This document shows, in pieces, positions 36,893 to 45,450 of a DNA stretch of 64,000 nt (the first letter of the stretch is position 1; each line of letters begins with the position of its first letter). The stretch is from contig NZ_JANRMI010000003.1 of the NCBI RefSeq assembly GCF_029531655.1, positions 434,001-498,000 on the forward strand, in the 5' to 3' direction. Source of the stretch: Bdellovibrio svalbardensis (GTDB lineage: Bacteria > Bdellovibrionota > Bdellovibrionia > Bdellovibrionales > Bdellovibrionaceae). The translations under genes and the position numbers were made by a program. The notes beneath the pieces were generated by a model, which was given only the letters and a program-made list of their open reading frames with translations, made no database searches and had not been told where the DNA came from.

Positions 36893-38806
36893 ATGTCACA
36901 GACACCAAATTGGAGTCCTGAAAAGAGCGCGGAGCTTTACGGTATTAACAACTGGGGCAACGGTTATTTCAGAATTAACGGATCAGGCAATGTGTCTGTT
37001 ACTCCGATGGGTGCAAATGGCCCCGCTGTAGATCTTCATGAGTTAACTCAAGATCTTTTGGATCGCGGTATCCGCGTTCCAATCATGATCCGCTTCCCTG
37101 ACATCATCAAATCTCGCGTTGAGCTTTTGAACGGTTGTTTCAAAAAAGCCTTTGCGGATCATGGCTACAAAGGCAACTACAACGGCGTTTACCCGATCAA
37201 GGTGAACCAACAAAGACATCTCGTTCAAGAGATTGTGAAATACGGCAAAGACTTCCAAATGGGTCTTGAGTGCGGCTCTAAGCCTGAACTTCTTGTCGTT
37301 CTTGCTTTGATGAACACGGAAAACGCGTTGATCATCTGCAATGGCTTCAAAGACGCTGAGTACATCGAAACAGCTATTCTTTCGCAAAAACTAGGTCGCA
37401 ACACCATCATCGTTGTTGATCGTAAAGAAGAATTGAAAATGATTGTGGAAGTGGCGAAGAAATTCAACACTCGTCCAAAAATCGGCTTCCGCGCGAAATT
37501 AAATACGCAAGGCGCTGGTAAATGGGTTGATTCTTCTGGAGCACGTTCTAAGTTCGGTCTGACTGCAACTGAGATCGTGGACGGCGTTGAGTACTTGAAA
37601 ACTGAAGGCATGCTAGATTGTCTTGAGTTGATGCATTACCACATCGGTTCACAAGTTCCTGCCATCCAAAGCATCAAGTCTTCTTTGAAAGAGGGCGCAC
37701 GTTTCTATACTGAACTTGTAAAAATGGGCGCGGGCCTTAAGTACATCGACGTCGGTGGCGGTCTTGGCATCGACTACGACGGCTCTGGCCACTCTGACAG
37801 CTCTGTAAACTACTCTGAGCAAGAATATGCGAACGACATCGTGTCTGTTCTGCAAACTCTTTGCGACGAAAAAGGCATCCCACATCCAAATATCGTGACA
37901 GAGTCTGGCCGCTTCCTAGTGGCGCATCACTCTGTTTTGGTGTTTAACGTGATGGGCGTGAACGATCTTCATCGCCAAGAACCACCTCGTCCTGCAACGA
38001 AATCTGATCCATCGATCATGAACGATATGCAGTACATCTTTGAAAAAGTGAACAAAGACAATATCAACGAATGCTTCAATGACCTTGAGCAATCGAAACA
38101 GGAAACTTTGCAGCTTTTCACTTATGGCGTTCTTTCACTTGAACAACGCGCTTGGTGTGAAAGCATGTACTTCACTATCGCAACTAAGATGGTGAAATTG
38201 GCGAAGACTGTTCCTGATACGGAAGATATCGTTACCGCTCTTTCTAAAGAGTTGTGCGATACTTACTACTCAAACTTCTCTTTGTTCCAATCGCTTCCTG
38301 ACTCTTGGGCCGTGGGACAACTGTTCCCAGTGATCCCTATTCACCGCTTGGGTGAAGAGCCTGTGCGTGAAGCCACATTGGCCGATTTGACTTGTGACTC
38401 TGATGGTGTGATCGAGAAATTCATCGATACAGAATCTGGCGAACCAAAGGAAACTTTGCGCGTACACCAATTCACAGAAGGTCAACAATACTACTTGGGC
38501 GTATTCCTCACGGGTGCTTACCAAGAGATCCTAGGCGACTTGCACAATCTCTTCGGCGATACCGATGCAGTCCACATCTCTTTGAACGGAATTGGTTATA
38601 CAATCGACCATTATGTTCCTGGCGATACTGTGACTGAAGTTTTGTCATACGTTCAATACGGTCGCTCTGAGATGGTAGACAACGTTCGTCAAGCAACGGA
38701 AGAATCCATCCAAAAAGGCACGATCACGAAGCAAGAAGCTAAACTTTTGATCAAGCACTACGAAGAAGGCCTCTCAGGTTACACATACCTCGAAGAAGCC
38801 GAATAG
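36893..38806 (+). CDS. speA: Biosynthetic arginine decarboxylase
   Basis: The 637-residue PLP enzyme converts arginine to agmatine. It shows NGVYPIKVNQQRHLV (PLP lysine), QMGLECGSKPELL, GFRAKLNTQGAGKWVDSSGARSKFGL, YHIGSQ, DVGGGLGIDYDG, and ESGRFLVAHHS. ATG 36893 (MSQTPNWSPEKSAELYGI) has AAAGG about 9 bases before it and matches the family start; the frame from 36821 overlaps leuS and the hairpin. The stop TAG at 38804-38806 is the first part of a GGTACCTGCTTCC repeat. An agmatinase-family gene lies at 43738. Confidence 0.96.
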   Translation: MSQTPNWSPEKSAELYGINNWGNGYFRINGSGNVSVTPMGANGPAVDLHELTQDLLDRGIRVPIMIRFPDIIKSRVELLNGCFKKAFADHGYKGNYNGVYPIKVNQQRHLVQEIVKYGKDFQMGLECGSKPELLVVLALMNTENALIICNGFKDAEYIETAILSQKLGRNTIIVVDRKEELKMIVEVAKKFNTRPKIGFRAKLNTQGAGKWVDSSGARSKFGLTATEIVDGVEYLKTEGMLDCLELMHYHIGSQVPAIQSIKSSLKEGARFYTELVKMGAGLKYIDVGGGLGIDYDGSGHSDSSVNYSEQEYANDIVSVLQTLCDEKGIPHPNIVTESGRFLVAHHSVLVFNVMGVNDLHRQEPPRPATKSDPSIMNDMQYIFEKVNKDNINECFNDLEQSKQETLQLFTYGVLSLEQRAWCESMYFTIATKMVKLAKTVPDTEDIVTALSKELCDTYYSNFSLFQSLPDSWAVGQLFPVIPIHRLGEEPVREATLADLTCDSDGVIEKFIDTESGEPKETLRVHQFTEGQQYYLGVFLTGAYQEILGDLHNLFGDTDAVHISLNGIGYTIDHYVPGDTVTEVLSYVQYGRSEMVDNVRQATEESIQKGTITKQEAKLLIKHYEEGLSGYTYLEEAE

Positions 38807-38819
38807 GTACCTGCTTCCT
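38805..38819 (+). repeat. GGTACCTGCTTCC repeat, copy 1
   Basis: AGGTACCTGCTTCCT starts within the speA stop codon. It is the same as copy 2 (38875) and inverted in copy 3 (39884). Confidence 0.8.
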
Positions 38820-38839
38820 ATTAGTTCAACAAAGTACAC

Positions 38840-38866
38840 AAAAAGGCGCTCAAAAGGCGCCTTTTT
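38840..38866 (+). terminator. Terminator after speA
   Basis: AAAAAGGCGC and GCGCCTTTTT form a 10-bp stem with a 7-base loop and a T-run. Confidence 0.85.
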
Positions 38867-38874
38867 CTTTCAAG

Positions 38875-38889
38875 AGGTACCTGCTTCCC
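38875..38889 (+). repeat. GGTACCTGCTTCC repeat, copy 2
   Basis: AGGTACCTGCTTCCC lies 133 bases before the transposase start; GTACC follows at 38893. Confidence 0.8.
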
Positions 38890-39022
38890 TTTGTACCAAA
38901 AAGTGCTCAACGTTGTTAAAATATTCAAGCAATCCAGAATCCATGCATCGGACCTGAGAACTTATTTGAAGCTATTAGAATAGCTCCCAACTGTCTGGGG
39001 AAATTGCATACCCTTCCGACAT

Positions 39023-39664
39023 ATGCCAAGAAAACAACAAATATACACTTCAGAGTTCCCGTATCACATATCAGCGCGGTGCCACAATAAGGAATGGTTT
39101 GGTCTTCCTTTGGAAGAGGTTTGGGCCACAATGTCGAATTATCTATTTTTTATTTCAACAGCCTACAAAATTGAAATTCACTCTTTCGTTCTTATGAACA
39201 ACCACTTTCATCTTATTGCCAGGTTTCCCGAAAACAACATGTCAGAGGCGATGAATTATTTTATGCGAGAGACTTCTAGAGTCATTTCTAGATCCTCTAT
39301 GCGAATCAATCAAACTTACGGCGGAAGATATTTTCGTTCAGCCATCACCAAACCTCATTATCTTGAGCACGTGTATAAGTATGTTTACAGAAATCCCATC
39401 GAAGCTGGTCTTGCTTCAAATGCTGAAGAGTATCCTTACAGCACACTCTCGATTCTTCTTGGCAAGAAAAATGGAATAATCCCACTAATTCGTGACCCTC
39501 GCCTCGAACCGAAACTGCTGGAATCTACCTTGAGATGGCTTAATAAAAAGCCTGTTAGCGAAGACAAAGAAGAGGTCCGAAAAGCTTTAAGAAAACCTCA
39601 ATTCACGTTAACAACGAAGGCAAAAAATATGTTCGTACACCATCTTGAGGTAGACCGATTGTAG
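39023..39664 (+). CDS. REP-associated tyrosine transposase (RAYT, Y1 family)
   Basis: The 213-residue single-strand transposase of the IS200/IS605-related Y1 family has the metal-binding HUH-type motif HFHLI in LMNNHFHLIARFPE (near residue 67). The likely nucleophile Tyr is in KYVYRNPIEAGL (near 125), and GGRYFRSAI lies between. Unlike IS200 it is a lone chromosomal gene flanked by short inverted copies of GGTACCTGCTTCC, as expected of RAYTs, which act on REP hairpins. No intact insertion sequence ends are seen. Confidence 0.88.
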   Translation: MPRKQQIYTSEFPYHISARCHNKEWFGLPLEEVWATMSNYLFFISTAYKIEIHSFVLMNNHFHLIARFPENNMSEAMNYFMRETSRVISRSSMRINQTYGGRYFRSAITKPHYLEHVYKYVYRNPIEAGLASNAEEYPYSTLSILLGKKNGIIPLIRDPRLEPKLLESTLRWLNKKPVSEDKEEVRKALRKPQFTLTTKAKNMFVHHLEVDRL

Positions 39665-39675
39665 AATCGAATAGA

Positions 39676-39816
39676 ATGATGTATCCGCTGAAAGTGGAAA
39701 GCAAGAAAGCTGCCTTTAAAGCGCACTTCGAAATGTCGCACACAATAGAATATGTCACAAAAGATCTAACAGAAGTGGTGCAGCACTTTCAAACCGACAA
39801 GTTATTGAGTCTATGA
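39676..39816 (+). CDS. Possible 46-residue protein downstream of the RAYT
   Basis: An ORF begins MMYPLKVESKKAAF 11 bases after the RAYT stop and ends QTDKLLSL. It has a mixed charged and hydrophobic composition typical of real protein, but no clear ribosome site. A terminator follows at once, which would suit a gene or gene remnant. It could be the decayed 3' end of another gene. Confidence 0.3.
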   Translation: MMYPLKVESKKAAFKAHFEMSHTIEYVTKDLTEVVQHFQTDKLLSL

Positions 39817-39820
39817 AAAT

Positions 39821-39849
39821 AAAAAAGACGAAGTCGCCTTCGTCTTTTT
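39821..39849 (+). terminator. Terminator after the RAYT region
   Basis: GACGAAG (39827-39833) and CTTCGTC (39838-39844) are flanked by A-run and T-run. Confidence 0.8.
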
Positions 39850-39883
39850 ATCTTTTTAAATCTATGTACCAATTCTTACTAAA

Positions 39884-39898
39884 AGGAAGCAGGTACCT
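39884..39898 (-). repeat. GGTACCTGCTTCC repeat, copy 3 (inverted)
   Basis: AGGAAGCAGGTACCT is the reverse complement of copy 1 and closes the RAYT region, just before the oppC stop codon. Confidence 0.8.
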
Positions 39899-39903
39899 TT
39901 AGA

Positions 39904-40923
39904 CTACATTTTAGAGTCGAAAGCGTCGCGGACTGCTGTACCGATGTTGTTCAAAAGAATCAAAGTTACAACGATCGCTACCAACGGACCCCACACCAAC
40001 CACTCAGCGATGGTGAACCATTTTTGAGCTTGTGCCATCAACTCACCCCATGAAGGAGTAGGCGGACGCAGACCCAAGCCCAAGTAATCCAAGATCGACA
40101 AAGAGTACACGTTTGCAGAAATCGCAAACGGTGCAAATGTGATGATCGGAGTCAGAGCGTTCGGCAAGATATGTTTACTGATGATACGTGTGTGATCTGC
40201 ACCGATAGCGCGAGCCGCTTCCACGTATTCACGTTTACGCAAAGACAAGAACAGGGCACGCATATAAGCCGAGATACCTGTCCAGCCGAACAACGCTGAG
40301 AATACGATCAACAAGCCTAAGCTTGGAGTGAAAATCGAGATAATCGTAATCAATACGAAAAGGTACGGGGTACTTTCAACGATCTCAACCACACGTTGGC
40401 CGACCAAGTCCCATTTACCACCAAGATAACCCATCATCGCACCGAAGGTGATACCGATAAGATAAGTCACCGCCCAAGCACCAAAAGCAAAGATCATCGT
40501 GTAACGGAAACCATAAAGAAGACGAGTCATGACGTCACGACCGCTTTCATCTGTTCCGATCCAATTTTGCTTCGAAGGAGCTGAAGGATAAGTGTCTACA
40601 GATTTATTGCTTTCATAAGGGTCCCACTGAATAACCGGCCAAATTGCCCAGTCATCCTTGCCCATTTCCAAAGCGCGATAGTCCATCACATAGATGTCTT
40701 CGCGATCGAAAGCTGTTGGATGGTAATCTACAAACAACGGGAAGAAAGTCTTCCCATGGTAATGCATGATATGAGGACGGTTGTTCGCCCACAATTCAGC
40801 AGTAAAGCTGAAGAAGAACATCGCCAGAAGGATCCAAACAGACGCAACCGCAACGCGATCACGTTTGAAGCGCTTGTATCTCTTGAGAGTAAGCTCATTT
40901 TTAATAAGGTATTTCTGGATCAT
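39904..40923 (-). CDS. oppC: Oligopeptide/dipeptide ABC transporter permease (OppC/DppC)
   Basis: The 339-residue permease has an N-terminal helix (VASVWILLAMFFFSF), a long periplasmic stretch, then the BPD_transp_1 domain with the EAA loop EAARAIGADHTRIISKHILPNALTP. The GTDESGRDVMTRLLYG segment before the domain is typical of OppC. Its start overlaps the oppB stop by 4 bases. Confidence 0.93.
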   Translation of the reverse strand: MIQKYLIKNELTLKRYKRFKRDRVAVASVWILLAMFFFSFTAELWANNRPHIMHYHGKTFFPLFVDYHPTAFDREDIYVMDYRALEMGKDDWAIWPVIQWDPYESNKSVDTYPSAPSKQNWIGTDESGRDVMTRLLYGFRYTMIFAFGAWAVTYLIGITFGAMMGYLGGKWDLVGQRVVEIVESTPYLFVLITIISIFTPSLGLLIVFSALFGWTGISAYMRALFLSLRKREYVEAARAIGADHTRIISKHILPNALTPIITFAPFAISANVYSLSILDYLGLGLRPPTPSWGELMAQAQKWFTIAEWLVWGPLVAIVVTLILLNNIGTAVRDAFDSKM

Positions 40924-41948
40924 TTGAAGTCAATCCTTGGATCGATAAGAACATAGATGATGTCGCTCAAGATACGACCCACCATAAGTAGCATTGATGA
41001 AATGAAGGTCAAACCCATGATCACGTTATAATCACGAGACAATACAGATTGGTAACCGAGCAAACCGATACCATCCAGATTGAACATTTGCTCGATGATC
41101 AAAGAACCCGCAAGGAAGGCTCCCAAGAAGCCACCAAGACCGGTCGCAATTGGGATCAACGCGTTTCTAAGAGCATGCTTGAACACAACCACGCGTTCAG
41201 AAAGACCTTTTGCACGAGCTGTTCTAACGAAGTCAGACTTAATAATGTCCAACATCGAGTTACGCATCAAAATAGAAAGTTCTGTAAATCCACCGATCAT
41301 GTAACAGATCAAAGGAAGTACAAAGTGATGAACACGGTCAACGATCTGCTGCCAGTTTGTCATTGAGTCATAGTCATCAGACTGGAAACCACCAATAGGG
41401 AAAAGATTAAGCTTCCCGGCGAAAACAACGATTAAGAAGATACCGAGGATGAGTGGCGGAATCGCATATGTGAAATTGAGAATAATAGAAGAGATACGAT
41501 CGAAACTTTTTCCTGCCGTAATCGCTTTGCGCACTCCAAGCGGAATACACACAAGATAGGTCAGGATCAAAGAAGCAATACCGAAGGTAATAGATACCGG
41601 AAGTTTGCTTTTGATGACGTCGATAACTGGCTCTTGATAGGTGAAGCTTTCACCGAAATCCAGAGTTGATAGGTTCTTCAACCAAATCAAATATCGTACG
41701 TGCATAGGTTTATCGAAGCCGTATTGTTTTTTTAAGGCTTCGATAACTTCTTGGTTTACAGACGTGTCACCACGGCTGTTAGCACCACTTGATCCGCCGC
41801 CGCTAGCAGCCGATCCGAAACGGATCGCCTGCAGCTTCTGCTCAATAGGACTCCCTGGAGCCAAATTAATTAGGACAAAGGTAACTACAGTGATCCCGAG
41901 AAATGTCGGGATCATTAGCAATAATCGACGGATAAGGTAAACGAACAA
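40920..41948 (-). CDS. oppB: Oligopeptide/dipeptide ABC transporter permease (OppB/DppB)
   Basis: The 342-residue permease has MFVYLIRRLLLMIPTFLGITVVTF at the N-terminus, typical of OppB, and the EAA loop VRTARAKGLSERVVVFKHALRNALIP. A Gly/Ser-rich insert (ASGGGSSGANSRGD, about residues 48-61) is unusual in length. It follows the binding-protein gene by 21 bases. The set B-C-A here with D-F at 20339-22296 would make one complete importer. Confidence 0.93.
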   Translation of the reverse strand: MFVYLIRRLLLMIPTFLGITVVTFVLINLAPGSPIEQKLQAIRFGSAASGGGSSGANSRGDTSVNQEVIEALKKQYGFDKPMHVRYLIWLKNLSTLDFGESFTYQEPVIDVIKSKLPVSITFGIASLILTYLVCIPLGVRKAITAGKSFDRISSIILNFTYAIPPLILGIFLIVVFAGKLNLFPIGGFQSDDYDSMTNWQQIVDRVHHFVLPLICYMIGGFTELSILMRNSMLDIIKSDFVRTARAKGLSERVVVFKHALRNALIPIATGLGGFLGAFLAGSLIIEQMFNLDGIGLLGYQSVLSRDYNVIMGLTFISSMLLMVGRILSDIIYVLIDPRIDFK

Positions 41949-41969
41949 GGCCCTACTCCAAATTTCTTC

Positions 41970-43589
41970 TTAAGGTTTCATCCACCAGTAGTCTTTACCA
42001 ATATCGAACTTGAAAGTCTCTGCTGGCATACCTACTTTTGAAGAATTTGCATAAAAATCGAACTTATCGTTGAAAAGGAACGCGTACGGAGCATCGTCAG
42101 CGATCTTTTTGTAAACTTCTTTAAGCAATTTCACGCGTTTAGCTTTAACTGGCTCAACACGAGCTTCGTCGATCAATTTGTCAACTTCAGGGTTTTTGTA
42201 AGCGATGAAGTTAGATCCGCCCGGAACTGCGCCAGATGAATGCCAGATTTGTTTAGGATCTGGATCTACTGAACCGCCACCCCACGCCATTGTCACAGCG
42301 TCGAAGTTACCTTCATCAACCAATTTCAAGAATGAGTTCCATTCAAGATACTTAAGCTCAAGGTCGATACCGGCTTTTTTAAGGTCTTCGCGGTACATTG
42401 TGTAGTATTTCTCAACGTCTTTGTTCGGGTAGATCAACGTGAATTTGAATTCAGTCTTTTTACCGTTCACAACTTTATCAAGAACACCGTTCTTGTCTGA
42501 ATCTGCCCAACCAGCTTTAGCCAAAAGTTCCTGAGCTTTTTTCGGATTAAACTCAATCGCTTTGTTGCCAGGGTTGTATTCAGATCTCAAGTAAACAGCA
42601 CCGTTTGCAAGATCAGACATTCCATAACGGAATTTTTTGTTCATCTCTTCGCGGTTCAACAAGTGAGCTAGCGCGATACGAACATCTTTGTCTTTGAAAA
42701 GATCTTTACGGAAGTTCCAACCGATGAAACCGAAAGATTTCGGAGCGTCGTTAGCAACTTTGTGTTTGATAACTGTTTTGCCCCAAGGAGCGCCTTCAGT
42801 TTTCTTCATGAAAGACTCGATACGGAGATCGATGTAGTCCAACTCACCTTTTTTAGCGCGCTCAAGAACAACGTTGTCGTCTTTGTAGAAACGCATAGTG
42901 ATGTTTTCGAAATTGTACATGCCTTTGAAAGCAGCGTCTTTGTTGCCGTACCATTTGTCGAATTTTTTCAACTGGATCAATTGACCACGGTCGAATTTAG
43001 ACAAAACGTAAGGACCCGCACAGATCAACTCTCTGTTCATTTTTTTAGACTTAGCAACATCGCCGTAAACGTGTTTCGGGATGATTGTCATAGTCGCAGC
43101 AGATTCGAAGTTTTGGAAGTAAAGGTCTTTTGCTGTGATTTTCACAGTCAAAGGATCTACAACTTCTACTTTTGCCAAACCTTCATAGTAAGGGCGCAAG
43201 TGAGCCGCTTCATATTTTGGTTCAAAGATAGCATCGAAAGAGAATTTAACGTCTTCAGCAGTTACAGGCTTACCGTCGTGGAAAACGGCATCTTTGCGAA
43301 GTTTGAAAGTGAAAGTTTTGTTGTCTTTAGAGATCTCCCACTTTTCAGCCAGACGTGGAGTCCAGTTGTAAGTTTCGATATCGTGAGTCGCCAAAGTATC
43401 ACAAACGTAGTTCTGAACATAACGTGCGTATGTATCAGTAGCTGTGATCGGGTGAACCGTCGGTGGTTCGCCACCTAGGTTGTAAACGAAATTTCCGCCA
43501 ACTGGAGCATTTGCATTTGGTGCAGCAGCCATAGCGGGAGCGGTCAAAGCTGAGCTCAATACGAGCGCCAGTAGTCCCATCATTTTCAT
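41970..43589 (-). CDS. oppA: Oligopeptide/dipeptide-binding protein (SBP_bac_5)
   Basis: The 539-residue periplasmic protein has a signal peptide (MKMMGLLALVLSSALTAPAMA). Family 5 features are NLGGEPPTVHPITATD, LAEKWEISKDNKTFTFKLRKDAVFHDGKPVTAEDVKFSF and the C-terminal YAFLFNDKF. ATG 43589 has GGAGGAGACACA before it; the frame from 43625 is longer but lacks a site. It delivers peptides to OppBC. No Cys lipobox, so it is free in the periplasm. Confidence 0.93.
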   Translation of the reverse strand: MKMMGLLALVLSSALTAPAMAAAPNANAPVGGNFVYNLGGEPPTVHPITATDTYARYVQNYVCDTLATHDIETYNWTPRLAEKWEISKDNKTFTFKLRKDAVFHDGKPVTAEDVKFSFDAIFEPKYEAAHLRPYYEGLAKVEVVDPLTVKITAKDLYFQNFESAATMTIIPKHVYGDVAKSKKMNRELICAGPYVLSKFDRGQLIQLKKFDKWYGNKDAAFKGMYNFENITMRFYKDDNVVLERAKKGELDYIDLRIESFMKKTEGAPWGKTVIKHKVANDAPKSFGFIGWNFRKDLFKDKDVRIALAHLLNREEMNKKFRYGMSDLANGAVYLRSEYNPGNKAIEFNPKKAQELLAKAGWADSDKNGVLDKVVNGKKTEFKFTLIYPNKDVEKYYTMYREDLKKAGIDLELKYLEWNSFLKLVDEGNFDAVTMAWGGGSVDPDPKQIWHSSGAVPGGSNFIAYKNPEVDKLIDEARVEPVKAKRVKLLKEVYKKIADDAPYAFLFNDKFDFYANSSKVGMPAETFKFDIGKDYWWMKP

Positions 43590-43737
43590 TGTGTCTCCTC
43601 CAAAGAATTTCGTAGGGAATTTCAATAGTTCCCAAAGTGGGCTTAAAATCGGTTATGCCGGAAAAATAATCAAGTTATTGCTCGATTAACGCTACGCCCA
43701 AATGCTATATACGTGGAGAATTTTCAAGGAGAAAAAG

Positions 43738-44829
43738 ATGTCTGAAAAGACAGCGGAAAACGCATCAAAAAACCCAGCCAGCCAAGCACCAAAGTTCGAC
43801 CCAACAACAACCATTTCTGCCGAGTTCGGAATCTTCGGAATTCCGATGACTGAAGAAGAATCCAAAGTGGTTCTCGTCCCGGTTCCTTGGGAAGTGACGA
43901 CTTCTTACGGCGAAGGTGCTTCTCGTGGCCCTCAAATCATCCGTGCTGCCAGTGAGCAGATCGACCTCTTCGACATCGAAGTGGGCAAGGCTTACGAAGT
44001 CGGCTACCACATGCGCGACCTCTCTGAAGACTTATGTAACATGAATGACAAATTCAAGGGTGTTGCCCAAGAACTCATCGGCATGCGCACAAATATGAGC
44101 ACTGACACAGCAAAGATGAACTCTTTGGCAGCGCAAGTGAATGAAGCCTGCGAAGAGATGAGCCAATGGGTCTACGATCAATGCTCGGATGTATTAAAAA
44201 AGGGCAAGCTTCTGGGTCTTGTCGGCGGAGACCACTCCACTCCTCTGGGTGCAATTCGCGCCGTGAGTGATAAATTCAAAGGTGAGTTCGGTGTTTTGCA
44301 TATCGATGCCCACGCGGATTTACGTAAAGCTTACCAAGGCTTCAAACAATCTCACGCCTCAATCATGTACAACGTAATGACGGACGCGAAGAAGCCGCAG
44401 AAACTTGTCCAAGTCGGTATTCGCGATTTCTGCGAAGAAGAATATGACTTCAGCGAGTCTCGCAAAGACATTAAAACTTTCTATGACCTAGAGTTGAAAC
44501 GTCGCCTTCTAAAGGGTGAGACTTGGGAAAAAGTTTGCCAAGACATCATCAAAGAACTTCCGCAAAACGTTTATATCTCTTTCGATATCGACGGTTTGGA
44601 TCCGGCTTTCTGCCCTCACACTGGAACTCCGGTTCCTGGCGGCTTGAGCGTGGATCAAGTGTTCTTCCTTTTCCGTGAAGTTCACGCTTCAGGTCGCAAG
44701 ATCATCGCATTTGATTTGAACGAAGTTTCTACCGGTGGTCTGGACGAATCCGAAGTTGAATGGGACGGCAATGTGGGCGCACGTATTTTGTATAAAATGT
44801 GCGGCTGGTTGGTGAAGAGCAATGCTTAA
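43738..44829 (+). CDS. speB: Agmatinase/arginase-family ureohydrolase
   Basis: The 363-residue binuclear-manganese hydrolase has the metal motifs GGDHSTPLGA, HIDAHADLR and SFDIDGLDP. An insert of about 50 residues in the first half (NMNDKFKGVAQELIGMRTNMSTD) makes it longer than E. coli SpeB. Together with speA 5 kb upstream it would give arginine to agmatine to putrescine. Agmatine versus another guanidino substrate cannot be settled by reading. The next gene overlaps by 8 bases. Confidence 0.87.
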   Translation: MSEKTAENASKNPASQAPKFDPTTTISAEFGIFGIPMTEEESKVVLVPVPWEVTTSYGEGASRGPQIIRAASEQIDLFDIEVGKAYEVGYHMRDLSEDLCNMNDKFKGVAQELIGMRTNMSTDTAKMNSLAAQVNEACEEMSQWVYDQCSDVLKKGKLLGLVGGDHSTPLGAIRAVSDKFKGEFGVLHIDAHADLRKAYQGFKQSHASIMYNVMTDAKKPQKLVQVGIRDFCEEEYDFSESRKDIKTFYDLELKRRLLKGETWEKVCQDIIKELPQNVYISFDIDGLDPAFCPHTGTPVPGGLSVDQVFFLFREVHASGRKIIAFDLNEVSTGGLDESEVEWDGNVGARILYKMCGWLVKSNA

Positions 44830-45181
44830 AGTTTACGAATACGCCAAGTGCTCAACTTGCGTAAAAGCATTGAAGTTTCTAGATGCGAAAAAAGTTTCGT
44901 ACCAGAAACTTCCTATCGTGGATAAAGCTCCCTCACAGACAGAACTGAAGAAAATGCTGACTGCGCTGAAAGAGCGCGGCGGCAGCATCAAAAATCTTTT
45001 TAATACTTCCGGTGTTTTGTACAAAGAATTCAAGATCAGCGAAAAGCTTCCGAATATGAGCGAAGCCGAAGCCTTGAAACTGTTGTCTGAACACGGAAAG
45101 CTCGTCAAAAGACCATTTGTTTTGGGCGACGATGTCGCCTTGGTTGGTTTCAAGGAAGATGATTGGAAAAAAGTTTTCTAG
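44822..45181 (+). CDS. ArsC/Spx-family thioredoxin-fold protein
   Basis: The 119-residue protein opens LKVYEYAKCSTCVKALKFLD with a CxxC at about 10-13, the Spx or YffB-like type of ArsC fold. The ArsC arginines are partly conserved (LVKRPFVLGDD). It overlaps the agmatinase gene by 8 bases, so it is translationally coupled. A true arsenate reductase role is doubtful; YffB-like thiol function is as likely. Confidence 0.8.
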   Translation: MLKVYEYAKCSTCVKALKFLDAKKVSYQKLPIVDKAPSQTELKKMLTALKERGGSIKNLFNTSGVLYKEFKISEKLPNMSEAEALKLLSEHGKLVKRPFVLGDDVALVGFKEDDWKKVF

Positions 45182-45264
45182 TCTGACTTCTGACACAAAA
45201 TCGGCAATGCGAATATTTAGCGTAGGTTAAATATTGTAAGCTGATTGTGACCAAGGAGGTCTAT

Positions 45265-45414
45265 ATGGTAAGCCTCTCGATAGTAGTCTTAACCGTGGCG
45301 ATCGTCGGCACGGGGCTTTGGATGGTTTTCCGCTTCTCAGCAGGTGGCGAGCTGAAAAAAGAAACCTACCATAAAATTCCCGCCCATCATTCAGATAAAA
45401 AAAGGAGAGTATAA
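45265..45414 (+). CDS. 49-residue single-span membrane protein
   Basis: ATG 45265 follows AAGGAGGT with a 4-nt gap, a near-ideal ribosome site. The product has a transmembrane segment (residues 4-23, LSIVVLTVAIVGTGLWMVFR) and a basic tail ending KKRRV. The TAA stop lies in the 4-base loop of the terminator hairpin at 45397-45430. No family is recognised. Confidence 0.75.
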   Translation: MVSLSIVVLTVAIVGTGLWMVFRFSAGGELKKETYHKIPAHHSDKKRRV

Positions 45415-45430
45415 ACTCTCCTTTTTTTTT
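45397..45430. terminator. Terminator overlapping the small membrane protein stop
   Basis: GGAGAGT (45404-45410) and ACTCTCC (45415-45421) with loop ATAA are flanked by seven A and nine T, so it can serve both converging genes. Confidence 0.88.
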
Positions 45431-45450
45431 ACAAACTGATCGCTAAGCTA

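Noticed and set aside
42762-43478. 238-codon plus-strand ORF opposite oppA
   Set aside because: Its Phe/Val/Ser-rich translation mirrors the binding-protein codons; no domain or start site supports it.
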